A stretch of DNA of 5,836 nt. Source: Verrucomicrobiaceae bacterium UBA7681. Its GTDB lineage: Bacteria > Verrucomicrobiota > Verrucomicrobiia > Verrucomicrobiales > Verrucomicrobiaceae. Location: the NCBI GenBank assembly GCA_002482965.1, contig DLGZ01000046.1:9092-14927 (forward strand), given 5' to 3'. Position 1 is the stretch's first letter, and each line of letters starts with the position of its first letter. This document shows, piece by piece, positions 1 through 5,332 of this stretch. The notes beneath the pieces are model-generated. The model saw nothing but the letters and a program-made list of their open reading frames with translations, was not told the DNA's origin and made no database searches. The position numbers were made by a program, and so were the translations under genes.

Positions 1-1374
1 AGGCCCGGTGAGCGCCTGCGCCTGCGCGTCATTAACGCTTCGGCGGCCACAAACTTCTACCTCCACTCCTCCGCCGCACCCATGACCATCGTCGCCGCTG
101 ACGGCCCGCCCGTGCAGCCGGTCAAACTGAACCGCTTCCTCATGGCCGTCGCCGAGACCTATGATGTGATCGTCACGGTGCCCCCCAGCGGTCAATACGA
201 GCTGCGAGCCACCGCTCAGGACGGCAGCGGTCATGCCTCTGCTTACTTCGGTGCCGGAGAGCTGCATCCTGCCGCCGATCCGCCTCGACCCAATGTCTAT
301 CAAATGGACGAGATGCTGAATTTGGCGCTGGAGGAGAAGGAAGACGATCCACATGCCTCACTCAATCTGCCAAGGCCGGGCTCGCCCTACCGCCTGCTGC
401 GCGCACCGGCGTCCACGGCTTTGCCCGCGAAGCTGCCGCGTCGGAAGATCAGCCTGCATCTCACCGGGGACATGAACCGCTACATCTGGTCCTTCGACGG
501 CAAAACCGTCGCCGAAGCACCTTACGTCATGTTGAAGCGGGGCGAGGTCATCGAACTGGAACTGGTGAACGACACCATGATGCATCACCCCATCCATCTT
601 CATGGTCATTTCTTCCGCCTCCTCATGGACCAGGGAGCGCGCTCACCTTTGAAGCACACGGTGGATGTCCCGCCCATGACGAAGCGCACCGTCGAGTTCG
701 AGGCGAATGAAGCCCACGACTGGATGTTTCACTGCCACATCCTCTACCACATGATGAGCGGCATGGCCCGCGTCTTCCGCTATGAGGACGAGCCCGGACC
801 CAGCATGCCACTGTCCGCGTCACCATCCCTCAACGAGCATCACAGCATCGGCCATGCCAGCGGCCTCGGGGAGCATGCGCACGACATGTCTTATATCTGG
901 GGCGCGGCCTCCATCCAAAGCAACATGAGCGAGGGCCTCCTCACCTGGATGAATCCGAAGAACGACCTTCAGCTCGCCTGGGAAGTCGGCTGGGAGGGGG
1001 TGGACAATCCGCAATACGAGATCGACGCCATCTACCAGCGTTACTTCAACCCCAACTTCCAAGCCTTCGCAGGCTACCGCTTCACCAACGATGAAGATGC
1101 CAAAGACCGCGCCATCGCCGGCATCAATTACCGCCTGCCCCTCATGGTCTGGCTGAATCTCAGCCTCGACAGCGAGGGCGATGCCCGCCTCACCCTCGCC
1201 AAGCGCATCCAGCTTACCCCGCGTCTCGGCCTCTTTGGCGATGTCTTCTACGACACCGGAACACAGTTCGAATGGAGCGCCGGCGTGGACTACACCCTCA
1301 CGCCCCACACTTCTCTCACCGCCTCCTATCATAGCGACTACGGCCTCGGAGCCGGTGTCCTCATCCGCTTTTGA
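1..1374 (+). CDS. CopA/PcoA-type multicopper oxidase fused to a CopB-like outer-membrane barrel domain (5' truncated)
   Basis: The frame is open from the first base (RPGERLRLRVINAS...), so the start, signal peptide and first cupredoxin domain lie upstream; 457 residues are in the window. The first ~90 residues match the middle cupredoxin domain of CopA oxidases (PGERLRLRVINAS, VAADGPPVQPV). The final cupredoxin domain carries the copper ligands: HHPIHLHGH at 583-609 and HCHILYHMMSGM at 730-765, i.e. the Cys-His pair bridging type 1 and type 3 copper plus the Met axial ligand. Such enzymes probably oxidise Cu(I) to Cu(II) in the periplasm. From ~800 a His-rich linker leads into ~170 residues of alternating amphipathic strands (INYRLPLMVWLNLSLDSEG, LTPRLGLFGDVF, GAGVLIRF) resembling the end of CopB and finishing in Phe, as outer-membrane barrels do. 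So oxidase and barrel appear fused in one frame. The oxidase call is firm; the barrel call is by pattern. It is likely co-transcribed with the lipoprotein gene 45 nt downstream. Confidence 0.9.
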   Translation, partial: RPGERLRLRVINASAATNFYLHSSAAPMTIVAADGPPVQPVKLNRFLMAVAETYDVIVTVPPSGQYELRATAQDGSGHASAYFGAGELHPAADPPRPNVYQMDEMLNLALEEKEDDPHASLNLPRPGSPYRLLRAPASTALPAKLPRRKISLHLTGDMNRYIWSFDGKTVAEAPYVMLKRGEVIELELVNDTMMHHPIHLHGHFFRLLMDQGARSPLKHTVDVPPMTKRTVEFEANEAHDWMFHCHILYHMMSGMARVFRYEDEPGPSMPLSASPSLNEHHSIGHASGLGEHAHDMSYIWGAASIQSNMSEGLLTWMNPKNDLQLAWEVGWEGVDNPQYEIDAIYQRYFNPNFQAFAGYRFTNDEDAKDRAIAGINYRLPLMVWLNLSLDSEGDARLTLAKRIQLTPRLGLFGDVFYDTGTQFEWSAGVDYTLTPHTSLTASYHSDYGLGAGVLIRF

Positions 1375-1419
1375 TGGCACACGTCATCACTGAACCCAAA
1401 CCAACAACACGATACCGAC

Positions 1420-1674
1420 ATGAAATTCACCACTCTGTTCTCCGCACTCCTGCTCGGCCTTTCACTCACCGCCTGCAGCAGCCCCGATGGCGCTGCCACC
1501 GCTGGAGGCCCCAAACCTTATCCACACACCACCTGCCTCGTCAGCGGCAACGATCTCGACAGCATGGGCGGTGCAGTCACCAAGGTCTATGGCAATCAGG
1601 AGATCAAATTTTGCTGCAACCCCTGCGTTAAGAAGTTTGAGGCCAATAAGGCCGCGTACCTCGCCAAGCTTTAA
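1420..1674 (+). CDS. Small lipoprotein with YHS/TRASH-like C...CCxxC metal-binding domain
   Basis: This 84-residue protein starts with a lipoprotein signal peptide (hydrophobic residues 5-18, lipobox LTAC with Cys19), so the mature protein should be lipid-anchored facing the periplasm. The mature part holds TCLVSGNDL (Cys39), then VYGNQEIKFCCNPCVKKF (Cys65, Cys66, Cys69) and ends in AAYLAKL. This layout resembles YHS/TRASH-type treble-clef metal-binding domains, so soft-metal binding (copper is plausible given the oxidase 45 nt upstream) is inferred rather than shown. A closely similar paralogue without the lipobox is encoded at 4928-5152. The ATG at 1420 is chosen because it gives a complete signal peptide. 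It is preceded by an A/C-rich leader (CCCAAACCAACAACACG) with no Shine-Dalgarno sequence. No terminator separates it from the oxidase, so an operon is likely. A remnant of a related domain follows immediately. Confidence 0.85.
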   Translation: MKFTTLFSALLLGLSLTACSSPDGAATAGGPKPYPHTTCLVSGNDLDSMGGAVTKVYGNQEIKFCCNPCVKKFEANKAAYLAKL

Positions 1675-1676
1675 CA

Positions 1677-1796
1677 AAGCCTTCCACTCACGAAGGCACC
1701 GACGTGTACCTCTGCTGCAAGTCCTGCCTCAAGGACTTCAAAAAGGACCCCGCCAAATTCGTCAAGATGGTCAAAGACGCGGCTCCCGTGAAGTAA
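1677..1796 (+). pseudogene. Remnant of a second YHS/TRASH-like Cys-rich domain (5' half missing, out of frame)
   Basis: Directly after the lipoprotein stop codon, in the frame one base back from it, the sequence reads KPSTHEGTDVYLCCKSC and then LKDFKKDPAKFVKMV, ending at a TAA at 1794-1796. This is the second half of the same domain type as its neighbour (compare QEIKFCCNPCVKKF), with CCxxC intact. The first half, which should carry a TCLVSGxxLGxMG-like segment, is absent. No ATG precedes it in frame; the only start-like codon is GTG at 1704, which would leave no signal peptide. I read it as a deletion or frameshift remnant of a tandem copy or second domain. A sequencing indel alone would not restore the missing half-domain. 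The terminator just downstream suggests that this was the original 3' end of the operon. Confidence 0.6.
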
Positions 1797-1814
1797 GCCA
1801 CCATACCCATCCTT

Positions 1815-1848
1815 GCCGGAAGATTCCCTCTTCCGGCGGGGTTTGCTT
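1815..1848 (+). terminator. Rho-independent-type terminator after the oxidase/lipoprotein operon
   Basis: A perfect 9-bp stem, GCCGGAAGA (1815-1823) pairing with TCTTCCGGC (1829-1837), encloses a 5-nt loop. It is followed by GGGGTTTGCTT, a short and imperfect T-rich tail. It lies between the remnant's stop codon and the ATG at 1874, so it probably ends the upstream transcript. Confidence 0.75.
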
Positions 1849-1873
1849 CATAAGAATCCATGCTCCCGATCCC

Positions 1874-2992
1874 ATGAAACTTATTCCCCGCATCTTCTTC
1901 GCCTTCGTTGCCCTTGCTTCACTGGCTTCTGCCGAAGTGGTTCAGGAGCGTGTCCCGGAGGGCGGCATCCAGCCGCAGCTCATCGTCACCCCCGCAGGCC
2001 TCGTGCATCTCGTCTATCTTAAGGGCGATCCCAAAGCCTGCGACATCCGCCACACGACACGTCGCGTGGAAGGCGGTGAGTGGAGCCCGCCTGTCACCGT
2101 TAACAGCGAGCCGCGCTCAGCGATCGCTGCAGGCACCATTCGCGGGGCACAGATCGCGCTCGGAAAAGATGGCAGCGTGCAGGTCATTTGGAACGGCAAC
2201 ACCGGCGGCAAAAAAGAAATGATGATGCACGCACCACTGCTTCACGCGCGGCTCCAGCCCGGCGGGAAGACCTTCAGCCCGCAACAGAATCTCATGGGCG
2301 ATACCACCGCGCTCGATGGCGGCGCATCTATCGCCGCGAACGACAAGGGACACGTCGCCGTCGTCTGGCATGCCGCTCCTGCCGGTGAGAGGGGTGAGAT
2401 CGAGCGCCTCGTATACGCGCGTTATTCCACCGACGACGGCGGAACCTTCTCAGCGCCCGCACCGCTCAATGAAAAACAGCCCGGTGTCTGCGCCTGCTGC
2501 TCGCTACGCGCACATCTGGCCGCTGATGACACGCTGACCGTCCTCTATCGCGGCGCGCCTGCACCGACAGCGCGAGGCATGATTCTCCTCACCCGCCAAG
2601 CCGGCCGCACAACCCTCACAAAACTCGACGACTGGCGCGTCGCCATGTGCCCTATGAGCAGCGCCAGCCTGCTGCCTGCCACGCAGACGCTCCGGGCTGC
2701 CTGGGAGAATGACGGCCAGATTTTCACCGGACTCATGCGTGAGCCTCCGGCATCAACGCAGAAAGTCGGACCAAAGAAGGCCAAGCACCCAGCCCTGGCG
2801 CAGAATGGGAAAGGAGAGACCCTCATTGCAAGCGTCATTGGCTCTGGCTGGAACAAGGCAGGCAGCCTGCATTGGGACCTGCTGGATGCCCAGAGCCGCG
2901 TCACGGCTTCTGGTGATGGCGACAACCTGCCCCTCTGGAGCTACGTCGTCGCTTATGCACGACCTGACGGCAGTTTTGTCATTCTGCAGTGA
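1874..2992 (+). CDS. Secreted BNR/sialidase-fold protein with CxCC and CPM cysteine motifs
   Basis: This 372-residue protein begins with a signal peptide (MKLIPRIFFAFVALASLASA, predicted cleavage after Ala20), so it is exported. The body contains spaced beta-propeller-like segments: IQPQLIVTPAGLVHLVYL (32-49), GAQIALGKDGSVQVIWNG (91-108), an Asp-box-like STDDGGTFSAP (185-195), and further LTVLYRG and LRAAWENDGQIF strands. Exo-alpha-sialidase/BNR-repeat annotations are usual for such proteins, but I see no catalytic set that would prove glycosidase activity. A distinctive GVCACCSLRA (Cys206, 208, 209) and a MCPMSS (Cys259) could form a metal site, which would fit the copper neighbourhood. The frame is open far upstream, but the ATG at 1874 gives the signal peptide, follows the terminator and needs no overlap with earlier genes. 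No Shine-Dalgarno sequence is evident. Fold and secretion are fairly sure; function is unknown. Confidence 0.82.
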   Translation: MKLIPRIFFAFVALASLASAEVVQERVPEGGIQPQLIVTPAGLVHLVYLKGDPKACDIRHTTRRVEGGEWSPPVTVNSEPRSAIAAGTIRGAQIALGKDGSVQVIWNGNTGGKKEMMMHAPLLHARLQPGGKTFSPQQNLMGDTTALDGGASIAANDKGHVAVVWHAAPAGERGEIERLVYARYSTDDGGTFSAPAPLNEKQPGVCACCSLRAHLAADDTLTVLYRGAPAPTARGMILLTRQAGRTTLTKLDDWRVAMCPMSSASLLPATQTLRAAWENDGQIFTGLMREPPASTQKVGPKKAKHPALAQNGKGETLIASVIGSGWNKAGSLHWDLLDAQSRVTASGDGDNLPLWSYVVAYARPDGSFVILQ

Positions 2993-3007
2993 TGTTTTTT
3001 GGCAGCA

Positions 3008-3057
3008 TTTGAAACTATTTGGAGGGGTTGATGGCGGCACGGAGTTGCACTGGATGA
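3008..3057 (+). promoter_or_regulatory. Putative ECF-sigma promoter, copy A (upstream of the Cys-rich protein gene)
   Basis: This 50-bp stretch aligns without gaps to 4832-4881, with 35 of 50 positions identical by my count. The conserved blocks are TTnGAGGGGTTG (ending 3030) and CGGAGTTGCAC (3040-3050), followed by GATGA. GGGGTT (3024-3029) and GTTGCA (3044-3049) are 14 nt apart, close to the spacing of -35/-10 boxes for ECF sigma factors. The second block ends 62 nt before the ATG at 3113. Both copies precede secreted Cys-rich proteins, and the only complete ECF sigma gene in the window lies just downstream, so it is the obvious candidate activator. The promoter role is inferred. Confidence 0.6.
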
Positions 3058-3112
3058 ACGCCTGACATGGCGATCCAATCAACCAACCAAACCGCACAGA
3101 AAACGCCCCATC

Positions 3113-3358
3113 ATGAAAACAAAACTCTCCCTCCTCGCCGCTCTCATCCTTGCAGGCATCGGCACTACCGTCGCCCTGGACACCGCCACGCCTGCGGCTG
3201 AAAAACCTGCCGGCATGAGCTGCTGCGCAAAAATGACGAAGGCTCCCGCGCCAGCCGCTGACAAAGACGCGCCTGCCACTGCCGGCATGAGCTGCCACCC
3301 GGATGTGGCGGCGACCAAGGACGCTGCCCCGGTGAAAGCCAAGGGCTGCTGCAAGTAA
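3113..3358 (+). CDS. Small secreted Cys-rich putative metal-binding protein
   Basis: This 81-residue protein has an N-terminal signal peptide (MKTKLSLLAALILAGIGTTVA) and a low-complexity Ala/Pro/Lys-rich mature part carrying three cysteine motifs: GMSCCAKM (Cys37-38), GMSCHPD (Cys61) and a C-terminal KGCCK (Cys79-80). No folded domain is recognisable. It looks like a flexible periplasmic chelator or carrier for a thiophilic metal; this is inference from composition and context. The two GMSC units come from a 16-bp identical DNA repeat with a period of 72 bp (3208-3223 and 3280-3295), suggesting growth by internal duplication. The gene sits between the putative ECF promoter at 3008-3057 and a hairpin terminator, and directly precedes the YXH-like regulatory genes, so it is a likely target of that system. 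The leader is A/C-rich (CAACCAACCAAACC) without a Shine-Dalgarno sequence. I do not recognise a named family. Confidence 0.78.
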   Translation: MKTKLSLLAALILAGIGTTVALDTATPAAEKPAGMSCCAKMTKAPAPAADKDAPATAGMSCHPDVAATKDAAPVKAKGCCK

Positions 3359-3374
3359 TGGCTCCACGAGCCCG

Positions 3375-3415
3375 CAACCCGCCAGCATCGGATGATCTGG
3401 CGGGTTGTGTTTTGC
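3375..3415 (+). terminator. Rho-independent-type terminator after the Cys-rich protein gene
   Basis: A perfect 11-bp stem, CAACCCGCCAG (3375-3385) pairing with CTGGCGGGTTG (3397-3407), has an 11-nt loop that can itself pair ATC/GAT. It is followed by TGTTTTGCT. Only 33 nt remain before the ATG at 3441, so the next operon either has a very short promoter region or depends on read-through of this hairpin. Confidence 0.8.
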
Positions 3416-3440
3416 TCATCATCCACCAAGCTTCCCTGCC

Positions 3441-3764
3441 ATGAATGACGACGAACTCCATGATCTGATCCGGCAGACGCACCCGAAGCCGGAGTTTTCC
3501 TCCTCTTTTCAGCGTGAAATCTGGGCGCGCATCGTCGTCGCTGAACAGCAATCGTGGACCGCCCGTTGGCGGCAATGGAGTGAGTCGCTGTTCCGCTGGG
3601 TGGCACAGCCTGCGCCTGCGATGGCCGTGATCACCGTGATGTTGCTCGTCGGAGCTGGTTTTGGGCGGCTGCTCACGCCCGACACCAATCACGCTGCCTT
3701 GCGCACTGCTTATGTGGCTTCCATCAACCCCTTGGTCGCGGCCCGTCTCTCAACTCAACCATGA
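3441..3764 (+). CDS. CnrY-like single-pass membrane protein, putative anti-sigma factor (module 1)
   Basis: This is a 107-residue protein. Its N-terminal ~57 residues are hydrophilic and presumably cytoplasmic (MNDDELHDLIRQ, SFQREIWARI). One hydrophobic helix follows at about 58-78 (APAMAVITVMLLVGAGFG), then a short periplasmic tail with YVASINPL. Size, topology and position match CnrY, the anti-sigma factor of the Cupriavidus CnrYXH cobalt/nickel system, which binds the ECF sigma with its cytoplasmic end. Sequence similarity to CnrY itself is not obvious by eye, so the call rests on architecture and gene order. A paralogue starts at 5333 (MNDDQLHHLLRR, SFGREVWARI, YVESIHPLL). That shared MNDD start is why ATG 3441 is preferred over the in-frame ATG at 3405, which would also overlap the terminator. 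Its stop overlaps the next start as ATGA, implying translational coupling with the sensor gene. Confidence 0.75.
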   Translation: MNDDELHDLIRQTHPKPEFSSSFQREIWARIVVAEQQSWTARWRQWSESLFRWVAQPAPAMAVITVMLLVGAGFGRLLTPDTNHAALRTAYVASINPLVAARLSTQP

Positions 3765-4246
3765 AGCCTGGCCTCTGGATCGTCCTTGCGGCCGTGCTAG
3801 TGGCTGTCGCAGGCTTTGTCATCACTCAAAAAGCATGCTGTGATGTCATGACGGAAGACAGCACCCCGCATGATGGCGGTTCTCGGCTGCCTGAACTCGA
3901 ATGGCTGCGGCATGAGTTCGAACTGACCGACACTCAATTTGCCAAAGTCTCCGATCTGCATCTGGCCTACCGCCCCACCTGTGAAGACCTTTGCATGAAG
4001 GTGATGGCGTCTCAGGGCAACATCAAAAGGCTCGTCAGTGATGGCGCACAGGTCTCGCCCGAACTCAAAGCGGCCCTGCAGGAGCAAGCCGCTCTGCATG
4101 TGGAATGCCAGACGGCGCTGCTCACGCATCTGTATCAGACAGCGGCCTGTCTTTCGCCAGAGCAGGCCCGCAGCTATCTCGATGCCATGCTGCCACAGGT
4201 CATCGACATGAAAATGGAGCCTGCCTCCATGCACGGCGGCCACTGA
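3761..4246 (+). CDS. CnrX-like membrane-anchored periplasmic heavy-metal sensor (module 1)
   Basis: This 161-residue protein has an uncleaved-looking N-terminal anchor helix (residues 4-22) followed by a mostly helical periplasmic domain. The segment SPELKAALQEQAALHVECQTALLTHLY and the following LSPEQARSYLDAML align well by eye with the CnrX stretch SPEVEAATQEVERAA and its continuation. This places it in the CnrX/ZraP/Metal_resist-type sensor group. In CnrX the metal is held by two N-terminal His, a Glu, a His and a Met. Here one N-terminal His appears kept (His51) and the late His is kept (His123). The Glu position seems to be His67, in HLAYRPTCEDLC with Cys74/Cys78, and the axial Met is replaced by Thr. 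Extra Cys116 and Cys130, Cys26-27 and a Met/His-rich C-terminus (MKMEPASMHGGH) suggest a softer metal such as copper. It overlaps the anti-sigma gene by 4 nt and lies 13 nt before the sigma gene. Presumably it relays the periplasmic signal to the Y protein. Confidence 0.82.
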   Translation: MKPGLWIVLAAVLVAVAGFVITQKACCDVMTEDSTPHDGGSRLPELEWLRHEFELTDTQFAKVSDLHLAYRPTCEDLCMKVMASQGNIKRLVSDGAQVSPELKAALQEQAALHVECQTALLTHLYQTAACLSPEQARSYLDAMLPQVIDMKMEPASMHGGH

Positions 4247-4259
4247 TCCCTACTGCCGC

Positions 4260-4829
4260 ATGGACTTCACCCACGATGCCGATGTAATGCTGATGCAGCG
4301 GCTCGCTGGAGGGGAGGATCTGGCCTTGAACGAGCTCATGGCACGCTGGCGCGAGCGAGTCGCCGCATTTCTTCTCCGCATGGTGGGCGATCACGCCACG
4401 GCCATGGATCTCACCCAAGAGACCTTTGTGCGCCTCTATACCAGCCGCCACAGCTACAAGCCGGTGGCCGCCTTTTCGACCTACCTGTTTCACATCGCGG
4501 CGAATCTCGCCCGCAGCCATGCCCGCTGGAAACTCCGACACCCCACCGTGCCGATGGAGGATGAGCACGGCGATCTTGTTCACGAGCCGGTTGATCCGCA
4601 GCTCACCCCCGATGATGCGGCGGCCCTGCATGAAAAGACCACGCTGGTAAACCAGGCCATTGCATCGTTGCCGGCCGAGCTGCGCGAGGCGCTGCTGCTG
4701 TTCACAGTCGAGGACATGAGCCATGCCGACATCGCCGCCATGCTGGGCTGTTCGGCCAAGGCCGTTGAAGTGCGCGTTTATCGTGCCCGGCAGGCTTTGA
4801 AGGAATCGCTCGCCCGCATGGCCTGCTAA
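4260..4829 (+). CDS. ECF RNA polymerase sigma factor, CnrH-like (module 1)
   Basis: This 189-residue protein has the two-domain ECF layout. Region 2 spans about 23-91, with DLTQETFVRLY at 50-60 and FSTYLFHIAANLARSHAR binding core RNA polymerase and the -10 element. A Pro/Asp-rich linker follows, then region 4 at about 132-184 (SLPAELREALLLFTVEDMS, then the helix-turn-helix MSHADIAAMLGCSAKAVEVR) for -35 recognition. Length matches CnrH (~190 residues) and the gene follows Y- and X-like genes in the same order as cnrYXH, so it is probably held by the Y protein until the sensor detects metal. It lies 13 nt after the sensor stop, within one transcript. A putative target promoter begins 2 nt after its stop codon. 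The family call is secure; the metal specificity is unknown. The ATG at 4260 gives a standard N-terminus; the next in-frame ATG is only 27 nt later. Confidence 0.93.
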   Translation: MDFTHDADVMLMQRLAGGEDLALNELMARWRERVAAFLLRMVGDHATAMDLTQETFVRLYTSRHSYKPVAAFSTYLFHIAANLARSHARWKLRHPTVPMEDEHGDLVHEPVDPQLTPDDAAALHEKTTLVNQAIASLPAELREALLLFTVEDMSHADIAAMLGCSAKAVEVRVYRARQALKESLARMAC

Positions 4830-4831
4830 AG

Positions 4832-4881
4832 TTTTAAAATTGTTCGAGGGGTTGGCCCGGCGGCGGAGTTGCACCTGATGA
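4832..4881 (+). promoter_or_regulatory. Putative ECF-sigma promoter, copy B (upstream of the secreted YHS-like gene)
   Basis: This is the partner of the element at 3008-3057. It carries GAGGGGTTG (4846-4854) and CGGAGTTGCAC (4864-4874) followed by GATGA, at identical spacing. It begins 2 nt after the sigma gene's stop, and its second block ends 53 nt before the ATG at 4928. The sequence between the two blocks has diverged while the blocks themselves are kept, which is the pattern expected of a bipartite promoter. The role is inferred from this comparison. Confidence 0.6.
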
Positions 4882-4927
4882 CGGCTTATTCGAGCGGTCA
4901 CCCAACCCACCCCAAACCAACACCCCT

Positions 4928-5152
4928 ATGAAACTGATTCTCTCCATCCTCTTTGTCAGCGCCAGCCTCCTCTCCGCCGCCCCCGGCGCCTACCCGCTCA
5001 AAACCTGCCTCGTCAGCGACAATGAACTCGGCAGCATGGGCAGGCCCATCACCAAAGTTTACAAAGATCAGGAGGTCAAACTCTGCTGCAAGCCCTGCAT
5101 CAAGAAGTTCGACGCCAATCCGGCCAAGTATCTCGGCAAGCTGAAGAAGTAA
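4928..5152 (+). CDS. Secreted YHS/TRASH-like Cys-rich metal-binding protein
   Basis: This 74-residue protein has a cleavable signal peptide (MKLILSILFVSASLLSAAPG) and a mature domain nearly superimposable on the lipoprotein at 1420. It shares TCLVS with Cys27, LGSMG, ITKVYKDQEV, CCKPCIKKF with Cys53, Cys54 and Cys57, and PAKYLGKL. It lacks the lipobox, so it should be a soluble periplasmic protein while its paralogue is anchored. Binding of a soft metal through the four cysteines is likely by analogy with YHS/TRASH domains but is not demonstrated. It sits downstream of the sigma gene behind the copy B promoter element, and just before the second regulatory module, so it is a probable output of the sigma system. 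The A/C-rich leader (CCCCAAACCAACACCCCT) has no Shine-Dalgarno sequence. No clear terminator hairpin follows. Confidence 0.83.
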   Translation: MKLILSILFVSASLLSAAPGAYPLKTCLVSDNELGSMGRPITKVYKDQEVKLCCKPCIKKFDANPAKYLGKLKK

Positions 5153-5242
5153 GGCCTGCTAAGACACGCCTCATGCGGCAATTGGTCATGCATGTGCCTC
5201 CCTTGCGGTGCTGCCGATACAGCGCTGCGACGAGGGTATGTT

Positions 5243-5276
5243 TTGTCAGGGTTTATGACAACTGCGGTGTTTGTCA
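5243..5276. promoter_or_regulatory. Inverted and direct TTGTCA repeats upstream of module 2 (possible operator)
   Basis: TTGTCA (5243-5248) and TGACAA (5256-5261) form a perfect 6-bp inverted repeat with a 7-nt spacer. TTTGTCAGG recurs at 5242-5250 and 5270-5278, 28 bp apart. The repeats lie in the 180-nt gap before the second Y-like gene, which has no copy of the 50-bp ECF element. They could be an operator or part of a housekeeping promoter; chance is also possible. I see no clear -10 box at matching distance. Confidence 0.25.
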
Positions 5277-5332
5277 GGTTGAACCCCTGTCCAACCGGCC
5301 ACACCATGAAATCGTCTTCCAACATTCCTGTC

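Noticed and set aside
820..1380. 186-codon open frame on the minus strand
   Set aside because: It is antisense to the CopB-like part of the oxidase gene. The product has no recognisable motif and the plus-strand reading has clear family features, so it is a shadow frame of G+C-rich coding DNA.
1660..1710. Programmed -1 ribosomal frameshift joining the lipoprotein to the following half domain
   Set aside because: There is no canonical slippery heptamer at the AAGCTTTAA junction, and half of the second domain is missing. Deletion decay is a simpler explanation.
1487..1873. Upstream extension of the sialidase-fold gene to an ATG at 1487
   Set aside because: The extension overlaps the lipoprotein, the YHS remnant and the terminator in another frame and reads as low-complexity Arg/Ser/Pro. 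The ATG at 1874 gives a proper signal peptide.
2753..3388. Overlapping minus-strand open frames of 175-211 codons across 2753-3692
   Set aside because: They run through a promoter-like element, a terminator and several plus-strand genes. Their residues are rich in Arg/Ala/Ser, as expected from reading the wrong strand.
4200..4910. 236-codon open frame on the minus strand
   Set aside because: It covers the whole ECF sigma gene in antisense. The sigma factor is unmistakable on the plus strand, and this product has no recognisable domain.
5192..5332. Longer start for the second Y-like protein at ATG 5192
   Set aside because: The extra 47 residues have no counterpart in the module 1 paralogue and would place the TTGTCA repeats inside the gene. 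The MNDD start at 5333 aligns with 3441.
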